Positions 29,772-41,559 of a stretch of DNA of 64,000 nucleotides are shown here, piece after piece (positions within the stretch are counted from its first letter, which is position 1; the number at the start of each line of letters is the position of its first letter). The notes below the pieces were generated by a model. That model had not been told where the DNA came from, did not search any database, and worked only from the letters and a program-made list of their open reading frames with translations. This DNA is from Microcoleus sp. EPA2 (GTDB taxonomy: Bacteria > Cyanobacteriota > Cyanobacteriia > Cyanobacteriales > Microcoleaceae), in NCBI GenBank assembly GCA_020882975.1, contig JAHRFD010000001.1, forward strand, positions 40,236 to 104,235, in the 5' to 3' direction. The position numbers and the translations under genes are program-made.

Positions 29772-31646
29772 CTAATTATTTATCACCGACAAAATCGTCT
29801 GATGATAAATAACCCTCCCCGGAGTAGTCCGAATATATTGATTAATCACATTCCCCTCCTCATCTTCCCGAACCCGACGAAACTTATACTCCTTAGTCAC
29901 AATACCCCCAGGCGATCGCTCCATCTTCAAAGGCTCCCCCTCCGGTTCCCCACTCTCAATAACCCCCTGGAACCTCACCCAAACATAAGAATGCAAATCC
30001 ACAACCTTCTGCTCATAAGCAACCACCACATCATCCAAATTCGCAAAAAACCGACCAGCCCCCCTCTGCCCATGAGGATTATCCGCCGTCAAATAATAGC
30101 AACCCAAAACCATATCCTGAGAAGGAGTCACAATCGGTCTTCCCGTCGCCGGCGACATAATATTATTAGAAGCCAACATCAACAACCTCGCCTCCGCCTG
30201 AGACTCCAACGACAAAGGAACGTGCACCGCCATTTGGTCCCCATCAAAATCCGCATTAAAAGCCGGACAAACCAAAGGATGCAACTGAATCGCCCTCCCA
30301 TCCACCAAAATCGGCTCAAAAGCCTGAATCCCCAACCTGTGCAAAGTAGGAGCCCGATTCAACATCACCGGATGACCCTCAATCACCTCCTGCAACACCT
30401 CCCACACCCCAGCATCACCCCGCTGAATCATCTTCTTCGCAGCCTTGATATTGTTCACCAACCCCTGACGAATCAACCGGTGAATCACAAAAGGTTGAAA
30501 CAACTCGATCGCCATCTCCCTAGGCAATCCACACTGGTGAATCTTCAACTTCGGCCCCACCACAATCACCGAACGACCAGAATAATCCACCCGTTTACCC
30601 AACAAGTTTTGGCGGAACCTACCCTGTTTCCCCTCAATAATGTCCGACAAAGACTTCAGCGGCCGATTGTTCGCCCCCACCACAGTCCTACCTCGTCTCC
30701 CATTGTCAATCAGCGCATCCACCGCCTCCTGCAACATCCGCTTCTCATTCCGAATAATAATCTCCGGCGCCAAAATCTCCTGCAACCTAGCCAACCGATT
30801 ATTCCGATTAATCACCCGCCGATAAAGATCATTCAAATCCGAAGTAGCAAACCGTCCCCCATCCAACTGCACCATCGGCCGCAAATCTGGAGGAATCACC
30901 GGAATCACCGACAACACCATCCAATCCGGCTGCGAACCAGTAGCAATGAAATTATCAATTACCCGCAATCGTTTAATCAACTTCGCCCGCTTCTGCCCCT
31001 TCGCATTCGCAATATCCTCCCGCAGTTTTTCCGCCTCCGACTCCAAAGGAATATTCTGCAACAAAACCTGCAACGCCTCCGCCCCAATTCCCACTTCCAC
31101 TCCCGTCAGAGTCGAATCCTCGCTATACAATTCATCCTCAATTTCTAGCCAAGCATCCTCCGTCAACAACTGCTTATATTGCAACTTATCCGCATTCCCC
31201 GCATTCAACACCACATAGGCATTGAAATAAACAATCTGCTCCACATCCCGCAAAGGCATATCCAACAAAATTGCCATATAGCTAGGAATACCCTTCAGAT
31301 ACCAAACATGGGCCACCGGTGCCGCCAACTTAATAAACCCCATCCTATGACGGCGCACCCGCGACTCCGTTACTTCCACCCCACATCTTTCGCAAACAAT
31401 TCCCCTATGTCTCACTCTCTTATATTTCCCACAATGGCACTCCCAGTCCTTCGCCGGCCCAAAAATCCGCTCACAAAATAAGCCATCCATTTCTGGTTTT
31501 AAGGTTCTATAATTAATTGTTTCTGGTTTTGTTACTTCTCCAGTTATTTGACCGTTTGGTAAAGTTCTTTCTCCCCACTGGCGAATTCTTTCTGGGGATG
31601 CTAATCCTATTTTGACATAATCAAAGCGTTGTTCTAATTTAGCCAT
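29772..31646 (-). CDS. rpoC1: RNA polymerase gamma subunit (RpoC1)
   Basis: 624 residues, the usual length of cyanobacterial RpoC1, equivalent to the N-terminal part of beta-prime. It has the zinc finger [20 protein letters not shown] (~70-90), the lid/rudder region, [20 protein letters not shown], and the catalytic Mg2+ triad [12 protein letters not shown] (~464-475) with all three aspartates. Together with RpoB, RpoC2, alpha and omega it forms the core polymerase. The 5' ~450 bp of the gene look compositionally like rpoB, whereas the rest is C-poor on the coding strand like rpoC2. A large repeat-bearing gap separates it from both neighbours, unlike the tight rpoBC1C2 operon usual in cyanobacteria. 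Confidence 0.98.
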   Translation of the reverse strand: MAKLEQRFDYVKIGLASPERIRQWGERTLPNGQITGEVTKPETINYRTLKPEMDGLFCERIFGPAKDWECHCGKYKRVRHRGIVCERCGVEVTESRVRRHRMGFIKLAAPVAHVWYLKGIPSYMAILLDMPLRDVEQIVYFNAYVVLNAGNADKLQYKQLLTEDAWLEIEDELYSEDSTLTGVEVGIGAEALQVLLQNIPLESEAEKLREDIANAKGQKRAKLIKRLRVIDNFIATGSQPDWMVLSVIPVIPPDLRPMVQLDGGRFATSDLNDLYRRVINRNNRLARLQEILAPEIIIRNEKRMLQEAVDALIDNGRRGRTVVGANNRPLKSLSDIIEGKQGRFRQNLLGKRVDYSGRSVIVVGPKLKIHQCGLPREMAIELFQPFVIHRLIRQGLVNNIKAAKKMIQRGDAGVWEVLQEVIEGHPVMLNRAPTLHRLGIQAFEPILVDGRAIQLHPLVCPAFNADFDGDQMAVHVPLSLESQAEARLLMLASNNIMSPATGRPIVTPSQDMVLGCYYLTADNPHGQRGAGRFFANLDDVVVAYEQKVVDLHSYVWVRFQGVIESGEPEGEPLKMERSPGGIVTKEYKFRRVREDEEGNVINQYIRTTPGRVIYHQTILSVINN

Positions 31647-32223
31647 TGTGACTCCAATTGATAATTTACTTTTTTTGTTTGCTCAAGGGTTTGAGCCTGG
31701 GTGAATTTGTGATGGGGAGGTTGTTAGTTATGGGTTATTAGTTATTAGTTATTAGTTATTAGTTATGGGTTATTTGTTCTTCCCCTAACATACAACACTT
31801 CGAGCCTTCAACTAAGTGGTTCCTGGTCTGGAGCTCCGCCGCTCCAAGCAGGGAGTCCAAGGGCACGGCGCGCCACCACTAACCACTAAGCCTTCGACTA
31901 CGCTGGCTGGCACCGCCACTAACTACTAACTAATAACTAAATTTTGTTTTTCCATTCTGATTGCTGTGGTTATGCTTGGGTGCGGAATGGTTGCCCAACT
32001 TATTTTTTGCCAATTAATACAGCCTGTTGAGCGGTGAATTGCTTTTTCATCAATTGCTGGGACAACTTTTGCAATGGTCATGTTCAGCGTCTCTCCCTTT
32101 TGGAGCGTTGATTTGCAATCTTACCTGTGGTACGAACAATGTTGAGGTTTTCTATTTGAGATGGTTGATTTGAGACTTTGGGTTTAGTGTTGCTCAAAAT
32201 CTCAAATCTACTATCTCCAACCC
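31647..32223. other. 577-bp gap between rpoB and rpoC1 with heptamer repeats
   Basis: No gene is seen. TTATTAG heptamers run at 31724-31775. CCACTAACCACTAA-type repeats lie on both sides of a G/C-rich stretch around 31830-31910 (GCTCCGCCGCTCC, GGCACGGCGCGCC). If the rpo genes are one operon this is transcribed spacer; otherwise it would need to hold a promoter. Confidence 0.5.
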
Positions 32224-35200
32224 CTACATATCTTCGTCTAGTTCATCACGGGAAAGGGATTCATAGGTTGGTCTAGAGGGCGATCGCCTGCCACCGACAT
32301 CTGCCATCAAATCTACCTCTACGTGTTCGCTACCATCATCGGATGTGTTGACTTTATGAACAGCAATATCTAAACACAAAGATTGCAATTCTCGCATCAA
32401 CACTTTGAAAGATTCTGGAGTACCGGGGCGGGGAATTGCCTTACCTTTGACGATCGCATTTAGAGCCTCATTTCTGCCCTGCATATCATCGGACTTGACA
32501 GTTAACAACTCCTGCAAAGTATAAGCAGCCCCAAAAGCTTCCAAGGCCCACACTTCCATTTCCCCAAACCGCTGTCCGCCTTGCTGAGCTTTACCACCCA
32601 AAGGTTGTTGTGTTACCAACGAGTAAGGTCCGGTGCTGCGGGCGTGAATCTTGTCATCTACCAAGTGGACGAGTTTGAGCATATAAGCGATGCCGACTGT
32701 CACAGGGCGATCGAACGGCTCACCAGTGCGACCATCATAGACAATAGTCTTGCCTGGATGTTTTTCATCAAACACCCAGGGTTTGCCTGTTTTTTCCCGC
32801 GCTTCTTGCAACTTGCCGTGGACGGTTTCGCGAGACTTCTCAGCCCCGTGCATTTCATCGAAAGGCACCATCTTAAACCGCATCGACAGATTTTCCCCAG
32901 CCCAGCCGAGCAAGCACTCAAAAATCTGACCCACGTTCATCCGTGACGGTACGCCTAGGGGATTCAACACCATATCCACCGGTGTCCCGTCGGGCAAATA
33001 GGGCATATCTTCCATGGGCAAAATCCGAGACACAATACCCTTATTGCCGTGGCGGCCTGCCATTTTGTCTCCGACTTGAATCTTGCGCTTTTGGGCGACA
33101 TAAACTCGGACTACCATGTTTGCACCAGGAGGTAGTTCGTCGCCTTGTTCTCTGGTGAACACCCGCACGTCTACAACGCGGCCTTTTTCACCGTTGGGAA
33201 CGCGCAGGGAATTGTCGCGGACATCTCTGGCTTTTTCGCCAAAAATAGCCCTCAACAGTTTTTCTTCTGGGGGTTGGTCTGATTCACCTTTGGGAGTTAC
33301 TTTACCGACCAAAATGTCGCTAGCTTCTACCCAAGCCCCTTTGCGGATAATTCCTTGTTCGTCTAATTGTCGTAGTGCGTCTTCGCCGACGTTGGGAATT
33401 TCACGGGTGATTTCTTCAGGGCCGAGTTTGGTTTGGCGGGCTTCGATTTCATACTTTTCAATGTGAATTGAAGTATAAACATCTTCGTAGACCAGGCGTT
33501 CGCTAATCAACATCGCGTCTTCGTAGTTGTAGCCTTCCCAGGGCATATAGGCTACGAGGATGTTGTGTCCTAGGGCGAGTTCTGCGCCTTCGGTGGAGGA
33601 ACCATCGGCGAGGACTTGACCGGCTACAACGCGATCGCCCTCATAGATCAAAGGACGCTGATTCAAGCAGGTATCCTGGTTAGAACGCTGATACTTTTGT
33701 AACTCATGTTCGATGCAGCCAGCATACTTTTGTTTAAAAGCCGAAGGATTTCTCGTCCTGAGCTCATCATAATCCCGAATCATAAACAACTCTTCCGATG
33801 AAGGGGATTCAGCATCGGGGTCTAGGGATTTGACGATTACTCTGGTGGCATCGATGTAGACAACTTCTCCGTTGGTGCGGGAAACCACCACCATCCCGGA
33901 ATCTCGCGCTGCTTGAGCTTCCAAACCTGTACCCACGAGTGGTCGTTCTGGTTTGAGCAATGGCACTGCTTGGCGCTGCATATTGGAACCCATCAGAGCT
34001 CGGTTCGCGTCGTCGTGTTCCAGGAACGGAATTAGTGATGTGGCGACGGAAACGATTTGGACTGGCGAAATTGCCATGTAGTCCACTTGCATGGGTGTCG
34101 TCGTGGTGAATTCCTGACGGTAGCGGACGGCTACGGTTTCGCCGAGGAGGTTGTTGTTTTCATCGAGGCTAATGTCCCCCGGTGCAACCCGCAAATCATC
34201 TTCTTCATCGGCTGTCATGTAAACGGGAGCTTTGTCTCGCAGCACTTTTCCTTTTTCGACTGGGTAAAAAGGGGTTTCGATGAAGCCGTAGGGGTTGACT
34301 CTGGCGTGGGTTGCTAGGGAGCCGATGAGTCCGGCGTTGGGGCCTTCTGGTGTTTCGATGGGGCAAATCCGACCGTAGTGGGACGGGTGAATATCCCGAA
34401 CTGCAAAGCCTGCGCGTTCGCGGGTGAGACCTCCTGGTCCTAGGGCGGATAGGCGGCGTTTGTGGGTCAGTTCTGCCAAGGGATTGGTCTGATCCATAAA
34501 CTGCGATAGCTGGGAAGAGCCAAAGAACTCTTTGATGGCTGCTACTAGGGGTTTTGGATTGACCAGGGATGTGGGACTTAGGGAGTCGGAATCGGAAACG
34601 GTCATTCTTTCGCGAATGATTCGTTCTAGGCGGTTGAGTCCTACTCTGACTTGGTTTTGGAGCAGTTCTCCGACACTTCGGACGCGACGGTTTCCTAGGT
34701 GGTCGATGTCGTCTGTGGAGCCGATGTCGAATTCGAGGTTAATTAAATAGTCGATCGCGGTCAGGATATCCTGGGATGTCAACACGCGCACTGTGTCTGG
34801 GACGGTCAAGTTCAACTTTTTGTTGAGCTTGTAGCGTCCTACTCTGCCCAAGTCGTATCGTTTGGGGTCGAAGAATCGGGAATTGAGTAATTGTTCGCCG
34901 CCTGCTACCGTGGGGGGTTCCCCCGGTCTTAGTTTGCGGTAGAGCTCCATCAGGGCTTCTTCTTCGCCGAATTGTCCTTCTTTTTCGATCGTCTTTTGGA
35001 AGTATTCGGGATGGCGCAAACTGTCGTAGATTTCGCCATCTGTGAGTCCGAGGGCTTTGAGCAATACCTGGGCGCTGAGTTTGCGGGTTTTGTCGATTCT
35101 GACCCAGACTAAATCGTTTTTGTCGGTTTCAAATTTCAGCCATGCGCCACGGTTGGGGATCAGAGATGCGTTGTAGGAACGGCGACCGTTTTTGTCTGTT

Positions 35201-35613
35201 TCTGATTTGTAGTAAACGCCTGGGGAACGCACGATTTGATTAACAATGACTCGTTCTGCGCCGTTGATAATGAAGGTCCCGCGTTCGGTCATCAAGGGCA
35301 AATCGCCGATGAAGACTTCTTGTTCTTTGATTTCGCCTGTTTCTTTGTTAATCAAACGGGTGGGGACGTACATTTGTACTGAGTAGGTACTGTCCCGTCG
35401 TTTGGCTTCGTCTACATCATACTTGGGGCGCTTCAGTTTGAAGTCTTTGCCGATGAAGTGGAGTTCTAGCTTCCCTGTGTAGTCTGTGATGGGGGAGAAA
35501 CTGTCTAGTTCTTCGATCAGTCCGGCTTCTAGGAACCAGCGAAAACTTGCCCGCTGGATTTCGATCAGGTCGGGCAAGGTGAATGCGAATTCTGTGTAAT
35601 CTTTACTGGTCAT
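32224..35613 (-). CDS. rpoB: RNA polymerase beta subunit (RpoB)
   Basis: 1129 residues, normal for cyanobacteria. It has the N-terminal lobe [20 protein letters not shown], the rifampicin region with [22 protein letters not shown] and [19 protein letters not shown], the active-site lysine region ([12 protein letters not shown]) and [12 protein letters not shown], and the C-terminal clamp anchor [20 protein letters not shown]. It ends with the acidic [12 protein letters not shown]. The ATG at 35613 has AAGGAC about 8 nt upstream. It is the first rpo gene in the series, with tatD and rpsT upstream on the same strand, the usual cyanobacterial order. Codon use is balanced, unlike that of rpoC1 and rpoC2. 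Confidence 0.98.
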   Translation of the reverse strand: MTSKDYTEFAFTLPDLIEIQRASFRWFLEAGLIEELDSFSPITDYTGKLELHFIGKDFKLKRPKYDVDEAKRRDSTYSVQMYVPTRLINKETGEIKEQEVFIGDLPLMTERGTFIINGAERVIVNQIVRSPGVYYKSETDKNGRRSYNASLIPNRGAWLKFETDKNDLVWVRIDKTRKLSAQVLLKALGLTDGEIYDSLRHPEYFQKTIEKEGQFGEEEALMELYRKLRPGEPPTVAGGEQLLNSRFFDPKRYDLGRVGRYKLNKKLNLTVPDTVRVLTSQDILTAIDYLINLEFDIGSTDDIDHLGNRRVRSVGELLQNQVRVGLNRLERIIRERMTVSDSDSLSPTSLVNPKPLVAAIKEFFGSSQLSQFMDQTNPLAELTHKRRLSALGPGGLTRERAGFAVRDIHPSHYGRICPIETPEGPNAGLIGSLATHARVNPYGFIETPFYPVEKGKVLRDKAPVYMTADEEDDLRVAPGDISLDENNNLLGETVAVRYRQEFTTTTPMQVDYMAISPVQIVSVATSLIPFLEHDDANRALMGSNMQRQAVPLLKPERPLVGTGLEAQAARDSGMVVVSRTNGEVVYIDATRVIVKSLDPDAESPSSEELFMIRDYDELRTRNPSAFKQKYAGCIEHELQKYQRSNQDTCLNQRPLIYEGDRVVAGQVLADGSSTEGAELALGHNILVAYMPWEGYNYEDAMLISERLVYEDVYTSIHIEKYEIEARQTKLGPEEITREIPNVGEDALRQLDEQGIIRKGAWVEASDILVGKVTPKGESDQPPEEKLLRAIFGEKARDVRDNSLRVPNGEKGRVVDVRVFTREQGDELPPGANMVVRVYVAQKRKIQVGDKMAGRHGNKGIVSRILPMEDMPYLPDGTPVDMVLNPLGVPSRMNVGQIFECLLGWAGENLSMRFKMVPFDEMHGAEKSRETVHGKLQEAREKTGKPWVFDEKHPGKTIVYDGRTGEPFDRPVTVGIAYMLKLVHLVDDKIHARSTGPYSLVTQQPLGGKAQQGGQRFGEMEVWALEAFGAAYTLQELLTVKSDDMQGRNEALNAIVKGKAIPRPGTPESFKVLMRELQSLCLDIAVHKVNTSDDGSEHVEVDLMADVGGRRSPSRPTYESLSRDELDEDM

Positions 35614-36431
35614 GGGTGTCCTTTTTCCTGAGCAAGCTCTAGCTTTTTACATGGTGCCCAACCGGGGCATTTTTTACCTTGCTTTCGTTTTTTTGAGAGA
35701 TTGTGTGAGAGAATTTATATGATGTTTTCCATCGCTCACCAACTACTGCAACGGTTATGTTTGCGGGTAGCTCGCAGCGGATTATTGCTCATTTTGGCTT
35801 CGATCGATAGCCTTTTGGTTCCGATCTCTGGGTGTTCTATTTTTAATTCCTTACACATTTCATTCCTAGAATTGACTTTTCAGCTATTGCCAAATTTCTG
35901 AGAGTCTCAGTTTTTTAGATGTGTATTTTTCCGGTGTATTAGTTGATTGTTTGGTCAGACTGGCTGATGCAATACTAACTTTCGCTTGTAGTTTCCGAGA
36001 AACTGCTATTGCCCTAGTAGTGCGCCAACGCTCGATCGCCTTGTTCTTTTGATTATAGGGCGCAAATCCGATCGATGGCCAACTTCAAACGATAACATAT
36101 TCGTGGTGCCGACTGATGCCGTTTCCTGGCGATCGATGGCAGTAAGTAGAAGGCATAAGGCTCTTCGACCCTTCGACTACGGGAGCTTGCAGGTTTCAGG
36201 TCACGAATCGTGTCATGAAGAAAGAAGAAGACTTATGCAGCCAGCTTTTTACTCATCTGTATTTTTGGTTTAATTAGGTGAATTTACTGCTCTACCGATA
36301 GTTTCTAGATCGCATAAAGACATCTACCAAATCTAAGCTATTGTTAGCATATTTTAGAAAAAGTCTTACTGTTAATCTACCTTGCTTCTTTTGGGACTGG
36401 CTTTTTTCCTCCTTCCTCTGTTCGGCTTTAG
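35614..36431. other. 818-bp gap upstream of rpoB, no gene seen
   Basis: This probably contains the rpoB promoter and leader. A small palindrome-rich stretch (GGCGATCGATGGC, then CTTCGACCCTTCGACTACG) lies near 36130-36190. No tRNA or small gene is recognised; ribosomal protein genes that precede rpoB in many other bacteria are absent. Confidence 0.4.
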
Positions 36432-37211
36432 TTAAAGTGAAAGGCCGAATAGCCTACAGGCATTTTCTGTTGTCTGCTGGGACACAGTTAAGAGAGAAAC
36501 TCCTCTCAATTTAGCAACTTGCGCGGCTACGTGGTACACGAAGGCTGGTTCGTTGCGTTTTCCCCGTTCTGGTACGGGGGCGAGAAAGGGCGAATCTGTC
36601 TCGACTAGGAGCCGATCGCTATTTACCATACAAGCTGATTCTTGTATTTGCAAGGCTTTTTTAAAGGTGACAGTCCCACTAAAACTGATGTAGAAACCCA
36701 GGTCTAAAAACCACTGGGTTTCTTCTGGTGTTCCTCCCCAGCAGTGCATGACTCCGCGTACCGGGCCACGAGTTTGCCAAAATTCCCTCAGCATTTCTGC
36801 CATGGGGGCGGCTGCGTTACGACAGTGGACGATCACCGGTTTGTCTAGTTCCTGGGCGATCGCGAGTTGTGCTTCAAATACTTTGAACTGATGTTCTCGA
36901 TCGTCGGCTTTGTAAAAGTCTAATCCGGTTTCGCCGATCGCCACTACTCTGGCATCTTGACTCGCCAATTCCCTAATCTGGTTTGCAGTCTCCTCTGTCC
37001 ACTTCCCTGCGTCTAGGGGGTGGAGGCCTACGGCAAAGGATACTTCAGCAAACCGATTGGCGATTGCTTGAATTCCGGCAAACTCTTCTGGCTCTACACA
37101 AGAATGAACCAAACGAACTACTCCAGCTTCCCGCCAGCGTTCTCGAATGGCTTCTAACTCAGATTTGTACGTATCAAAGTTGATATGAACGTGGGTGTCG
37201 ATGAGCTGCAT
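36432..37211 (-). CDS. tatD: TatD family metal-dependent deoxyribonuclease
   Basis: 259 residues, a complete TIM-barrel amidohydrolase-type enzyme. Metal ligands are visible in order: DTHVH (5-9), the carboxylate ligand in [10 protein letters not shown] (~92-101), H130 region [17 protein letters not shown] and [10 protein letters not shown]. TatD proteins are 3'-5' exonucleases that trim single-stranded DNA or RNA and act in DNA repair and quality control. The start MQLIDTHVH is typical. It sits between rpsT (156 bp upstream) and rpoB (818 bp downstream), an order conserved in cyanobacteria. Confidence 0.95.
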   Translation of the reverse strand: MQLIDTHVHINFDTYKSELEAIRERWREAGVVRLVHSCVEPEEFAGIQAIANRFAEVSFAVGLHPLDAGKWTEETANQIRELASQDARVVAIGETGLDFYKADDREHQFKVFEAQLAIAQELDKPVIVHCRNAAAPMAEMLREFWQTRGPVRGVMHCWGGTPEETQWFLDLGFYISFSGTVTFKKALQIQESACMVNSDRLLVETDSPFLAPVPERGKRNEPAFVYHVAAQVAKLRGVSLLTVSQQTTENACRLFGLSL

Positions 37212-37367
37212 GAGCGAGACAAGTACAAGTCAAAACAATAGTGGGTGAGCGATTTTGAAGAAGGACAGGGGGAGAGTTGGCTTTTGGTTATCTGCTATCC
37301 GTTCTTGGCTATTAAAACCAACAACCAGTCACAAATAACAACTAACTCATCACTGCTTCCTGCTTCT

Positions 37368-37667
37368 TTAAGATGCTACGGATACTTCATGGGGTTTGAG
37401 AGTTCTCGCCAAGCGCGACTTTTTGCGAGCGCCATTGTTACGGTGGAGTACACCTTTTTTGACTGCTTTGTCGATTTTGCTGTAAGCCTCAGACATCCGC
37501 TGTTGCACTTCTTGCATTAACTCAGGACTCGGACTGGCTGCGTATTTTTCAACCGCTGCAAAATACTTCTTCATCAGGGTTTTTACTGCTGACTTGTAAG
37601 ATTTGTTGTACAAGCGGTTGCGTTCAGCGATTTTGACTCGTTTAACGGCGGACTTAATATTTGCCAT
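37368..37667 (-). CDS. rpsT: 30S ribosomal protein S20
   Basis: 99 residues, very basic. The start [30 protein letters not shown] is the classical S20 N-terminus (given in part: [10 protein letters not shown]). The central helix has [16 protein letters not shown], and the end [20 protein letters not shown] is the conserved C-terminal 16S rRNA-binding segment. The protein stabilises the 5' domain of 16S rRNA in the small subunit. It is the first gene of the minus-strand rpsT-tatD-rpo series. Confidence 0.97.
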   Translation of the reverse strand: MANIKSAVKRVKIAERNRLYNKSYKSAVKTLMKKYFAAVEKYAASPSPELMQEVQQRMSEAYSKIDKAVKKGVLHRNNGARKKSRLARTLKPHEVSVAS

Positions 37668-38393
37668 AGTTCTGTTGATGGAAGTAGGTATTCATTGATA
37701 CTTGCCTCAACCAGAGAAATTTCCCGAAAAATCTCTGATTTCTCTAGTTTTTGAGACTCTCAGGTCTGAAGACACTGAGATGATTGATTCAGCGAGCCGA
37801 TTTACCCAAACAGGATGCTTCCTGTAATAGTAGAGGTTGATTTAACCCAACCTTGGCTCGGCTCGGCTTCCGAAGGTTAAACAACCCAGTGACTATACTC
37901 ACTGGCATCGCTTAGATCTGCGCCTTGCGGGCACTGAGTTTGACGCTGACCGATTAACCCGATGGAGACCAAACTACAATGGTCAATGCAAGTAACGGTT
38001 TATTGCGCGCAATTTTCGAGTATACAATATTTGAGGGTTTTTTATAAAAAAATTACGTCAGAAAAACTAACATAGCACATATTCTGCTCAAAATGTGATT
38101 CCCGGAAAAATCCAAGTTAAGCTATAACAAAGAGTACGGGTTATTCTAGCTTCGGCAAGAAGCATTTACAGAAGGCAGAAGGCAGAAGGCAGAAGGCAGA
38201 AAGCAAAAGGCAAAAGGTAGAAGGCAAAAGGTACAAGGCAGAAGGCAAAAGGCAGAAGACAATTTCTCCCGTTCTCCCATTCTCCCCCCTTCTCCGGCTC
38301 TCCCTCTCCCCCCTCTTGCTCCCCTCTTCTCTCCTCTCCATCGCCACCCGGTTCTCAGGCGGGCAATTCCTAAGGAAGGCATTCCGAATCTCC
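37668..38393. other. Divergent intergenic region between rpsT and hisD
   Basis: No gene is seen. Several inverted repeats occur: AGAGAAAT...ATTTCTCT near 37716-37749, and CCAGTGA-CTATAC-TCACTGG near 37887-37907. These could be rpsT leader structures. Heptamers (GGCAGAA and variants, about 13 units) lie at 38169-38260, followed by a C/T-rich tract to ~38340. The hisD ribosome site AAGGAAGG is at ~38372. Confidence 0.45.
38169..38260. repeat. Heptanucleotide tandem repeat (GGCAGAA)n
   Basis: About thirteen imperfect units of GGCAGAA, GGCAAAA and GGTAGAA lie upstream of hisD. The array looks like the same class of cyanobacterial heptamer repeat as at 18296, 31724, 46558 and 58775. Confidence 0.85.
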
Positions 38394-39707
38394 ATGCTGC
38401 GAATCATTACTCAGTGGGTTGAGGCACAAGCTGAACTGCGACGAATCTGCGATCGCACCCATGACGAACTTGTTGTTCACAAAGAAGCCACCGTGCGGGA
38501 GGTGCTGCAAGCTGTAAAGCGCAAAGGCGATAAGGCCCTGCTGCACTACACCGCTGAATTTGACCGCATGACCCTAAATGCGGAAGATTTACGCGTGAGT
38601 GGCTCTGAATTGGACGCTGCTTACCAGCAGGTGCCCAAAGAATTATTAAGTGCCATCCGCACAGCTTGCAAACAGGTAGAGGCGTTTCACCGACAGCGCG
38701 TCCCCAAGTCTTGGGTACAGTTTGGCTCGGATGAGGTGGTTTTGGGCAAGCGCTATACTGCGGTCGATCGCGCGGGAATTTACATCCCCGGCGGTCAGGC
38801 ATCCTATCCCAGTTCGGTGATCATGAATGCGGTACCTGCTAAGGTCGCTAAAGTGCCGAGACTGGTGATGTGTACTCCCCCCGGACAGGAAAAGAAAATG
38901 AATCCTGCGGTGCTTGTAGCGGCTCAGGAAGCGGGAGTTGATGAAATTTATCGCGTAGGTGGAGCTCAGGCGATCGCGGCTTTGGCCTACGGTACGGAAA
39001 CTATTCCCAAGGTGGATTTAATTACTGGACCAGGGAATATTTACGTTACTCTAGCGAAAAAACTGGTTTACGGGACTGTAGGGATTGATTCTCTGGCTGG
39101 CCCGTCGGAAGTGCTGATTATCGCTGATGGGGATGCTAACCCCGTCCACGTCGCTGCGGATATGTTGGCTCAAGCTGAACATGATTCGATGGCGTCGGCG
39201 ATTTTGCTGACGGCGGATTCCGTGCTGGCGAGGAAGGTGGTGGCTGAGGTAGACAGACAGTTGGCAAATCACCCACGCCGGACTTTAACTGAAAAGGCGA
39301 TCGCTAATTATGGTTTAGTCGTGGTAGTTGAGTCTCTCAAGGCGGCGGCGGAACTCTCCAACGAGTTTGCTCCCGAACACTTGGAATTGCAAGTTGTAGA
39401 TCCCTGGGCGTTACTAGAGCAAATTCGCCACGCGGGGGCGATTTTCTTGGGCTACTCGACACCGGAAGCGGTAGGAGACTATTTGGCGGGACCGAATCAT
39501 ACTTTGCCGACTTCAGGAGCTCCTCGCTATGCTTCACCACTTTGTGTCGAAACTTTTATGAAGCATTCGAGTTTGATTGAATATTCGCCGACTGCACTGA
39601 AAAAGATGGCTAAGGCGATTAATGTTTTGGCCGAAGCTGAGGGTTTGCCTTCTCATGCTGATTCGGTGCGACTGCGGACTGAAAACGACGAGGATGTAGA
39701 ATTTTAG
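38394..39707 (+). CDS. hisD: Histidinol dehydrogenase
   Basis: 437 residues from the ATG at 38394 (protein start [12 protein letters not shown]). An upstream in-frame ATG at 38316 lies in the C/T-rich tract and is unlikely. Family features are [25 protein letters not shown]-like [49 protein letters not shown] (zinc and catalytic region), NHTLPT and FMKHSSL. The enzyme makes the last two oxidations in histidine synthesis, histidinol to histidine, with Zn2+ and two NAD+. It is monocistronic here, as is usual for scattered his genes in cyanobacteria. Confidence 0.96.
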   Translation: MLRIITQWVEAQAELRRICDRTHDELVVHKEATVREVLQAVKRKGDKALLHYTAEFDRMTLNAEDLRVSGSELDAAYQQVPKELLSAIRTACKQVEAFHRQRVPKSWVQFGSDEVVLGKRYTAVDRAGIYIPGGQASYPSSVIMNAVPAKVAKVPRLVMCTPPGQEKKMNPAVLVAAQEAGVDEIYRVGGAQAIAALAYGTETIPKVDLITGPGNIYVTLAKKLVYGTVGIDSLAGPSEVLIIADGDANPVHVAADMLAQAEHDSMASAILLTADSVLARKVVAEVDRQLANHPRRTLTEKAIANYGLVVVVESLKAAAELSNEFAPEHLELQVVDPWALLEQIRHAGAIFLGYSTPEAVGDYLAGPNHTLPTSGAPRYASPLCVETFMKHSSLIEYSPTALKKMAKAINVLAEAEGLPSHADSVRLRTENDEDVEF

Positions 39708-39816
39708 GTTCTAAAGAGTAAATTTTAGCTAAACAGACGGAAGTACCCACACTAATCGAAGTGATATAGTGTGGGACCAAAAACGCTTGAGGCTGCGTGA
39801 GGCTGTTGGGGTTTGA

Positions 39817-39919
39817 TATCAAATCCGGTTGTATCGGAATGATTTAACCGCGAAGGCGCGAAGTACGCGAAGGAAGAGAAGAGAGAGTTTAATAATTCCG
39901 ATTAAGAGAGGATTTTATA
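39817..39919. mobile_element. MITE-like element, best-preserved 103-bp copy
   Basis: It runs from TATCAAATCCGG to GGATTTTATA and is flanked by TGA on both sides (39814-39816 and 39920-39922). The interior has GATTTAACCGCGAAGGCGCG and the GAAGAGAAGAGAGAG tract. A second, partial element of the 9143-9243 variant follows at once (39923 to ~39960, TATCAAATCCGGTAGCATC). Otherwise the hisD to 40013 gap holds nothing recognisable. Confidence 0.7.
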
Positions 39920-40012
39920 TGATATCAAATCCGGTAGCATCTGAATAATTCAGATATGTATTGGGCAATCGAGGAATTATCAAACCCTTGAACAAAATAT
40001 CTAGGGTTTTAG

Positions 40013-40666
40013 CTAAATTTTCCAATCTACAAAAATGGCGTAAATATAAGCAATAATTTCTCCTGTTACTATGCGAAAACCTTCGCTAGATTTCCACCAT
40101 TCTTGAGGATTGTAATCTTGGGGTTCTGCTGCGATAATTCCCACTTGAGTTTCTGGATGCAGGACTTGTTTAAAGATGAGCCAACTTCGGCGGGCGTGAC
40201 TTCCAAAAGAATACAGATTAATGGCATCCACTTTTAAAGCTGAGGTAGCAAGCCATTCTTTAAGTGCGATCGCCGAAGCAGCAGTACGATATTTGAGGAC
40301 ATTGGCTGCGGGTACTGCGATGATTTTATCGCGATCGAATCCGAGGGCAATGCAAGTGGCCGCAGTGAGTTCAGCATAATTTTTATATTCAGCTAAGTAG
40401 TAGCCTTTACTTAAGGGAATTCCTGTGGTAATTAGTTGGCGATATTTGCCTTTTTTGAATTCGGCGATCGCACTTTCGATCGCGTAATCTGGCAACCAGC
40501 CTTCTACCACCAAAATATCTGCTTTCACGGGCGAATTTACCGCCAAAAACGGATGGATATTTTTAACTATAAACATCATTGAAATTATTAATCCCATGAT
40601 TGCAATTACCCAACCTTCCCTGGTAATTGCCCACTTTTCTCGCCGACGTAGGAGACGGATTTTCAT
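40013..40666 (-). CDS. YdcF/ElyC/SanA-like membrane-anchored protein (DUF218)
   Basis: 217 residues. A basic N-terminus (KIRLLRRREK) and one membrane helix (~17-36) precede a DUF218-type domain: ADILVVEGWLPDYAIESAIAEF near 50-70, a GIPLSKGYY loop, VPAANVLKYRTAASAIAL and LYSFGSHARRSWLIF. In the family the conserved acidic and histidine residues line a pocket, and members have been linked to envelope integrity and enterobacterial-antigen or wall-precursor metabolism. The exact role in cyanobacteria is unknown. The gene stands alone on the minus strand. Confidence 0.75.
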   Translation of the reverse strand: MKIRLLRRREKWAITREGWVIAIMGLIISMMFIVKNIHPFLAVNSPVKADILVVEGWLPDYAIESAIAEFKKGKYRQLITTGIPLSKGYYLAEYKNYAELTAATCIALGFDRDKIIAVPAANVLKYRTAASAIALKEWLATSALKVDAINLYSFGSHARRSWLIFKQVLHPETQVGIIAAEPQDYNPQEWWKSSEGFRIVTGEIIAYIYAIFVDWKI

Positions 40667-40827
40667 GGTCTGTGTTACCCAAAAAAACCAGATACTGTAA
40701 TTATTTACGACTTAGCCACGGGTTGTCAGAAACCAGGTTTTTGGCTTAATACTTCATTCCAACACCCAAAAGCTGCAAAAAACCTGGTTTATTTGGTTTT
40801 GGTGTATCTAGGATTATGCTTCAATAA

Positions 40828-41475
40828 TTATTGATTTTTGAGGTAGTCAAACACGCTTTTGTCACCAATATCTTGGGGGATAGGTTGAAAAAACTTACGG
40901 ACGGCAAATATGATAAACAAAACTGCCCAAACAGCGAGTAATAACTGTTCGTTTTCCTGTGAAATAAAACCGCAAATATGTCCGAGAATTAAGAACGGAA
41001 CTCCGGGGGTCAAAAACTTAGTTTCTAAGCGATTGAAACAGAAAGCTTCTTTGAAATAGATGCCATTTAAGGCGGCAAAAATAAAACCAATTCCCCACAA
41101 AGTTGCTGGATGTTCGTAAACTGCTAAAGCTAGGGGTTCTGTGCTTTGTATGGCGACAAAAAGTGCGGCCGCGCCGCCGATCGCCCAAAATACTTGTAAC
41201 AGTCGGTGTAAGGCAATCATGTAAATATGAATAGTTGCCAAACTAACGCCTAAAGCTATCCAGAAACCAGCAAAAATCGGCGTGATTGCTTGGATGGCGG
41301 TTGGGTTGTCCCCCTGTTGCAGTACGAGGGTAGTGCCGATCGCCCAACAAGTGGCAGCTACCCCTAACGCTGCACGGTAAATTAGCACACCCGTGCGATC
41401 GTTTTGAGTAATCGTAAACTCGCCAAATTGCCCTTGATAGACTGCGGATTCTTCAGGGGATTTTAATAGTTGCAT
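40828..41475 (-). CDS. DUF2301 family membrane protein
   Basis: 215 residues with about six membrane segments (from ~35 to ~190). The sequence resembles cyanobacterial DUF2301 proteins: the N-terminal soluble part YQGQFGEFTITQNDRTGVL, the helix IFAALNGIYFKEAFCFNR and FLILGHICGFI are typical. No catalytic motif is apparent and the function is unknown. A GGAGGAAGC stretch lies about 3-10 nt upstream of the ATG at 41475 and is a good ribosome site. It is divergent from the gene at 41560. Confidence 0.75.
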   Translation of the reverse strand: MQLLKSPEESAVYQGQFGEFTITQNDRTGVLIYRAALGVAATCWAIGTTLVLQQGDNPTAIQAITPIFAGFWIALGVSLATIHIYMIALHRLLQVFWAIGGAAALFVAIQSTEPLALAVYEHPATLWGIGFIFAALNGIYFKEAFCFNRLETKFLTPGVPFLILGHICGFISQENEQLLLAVWAVLFIIFAVRKFFQPIPQDIGDKSVFDYLKNQ

Positions 41476-41559
41476 CGCAGCTTCCTCCTATGTATTACAG
41501 ACGAATGTACTTAGGTCAAGATATACTTTATTGATAAACCAGTACAACCAGCTCCAGTT

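Noticed and set aside
37780..37990. Possible tRNA or SRP RNA between rpsT and hisD
   Set aside because: The hairpins there do not form a cloverleaf, and no GGTTCGA-type T-loop or SRP tetraloop motif is seen.
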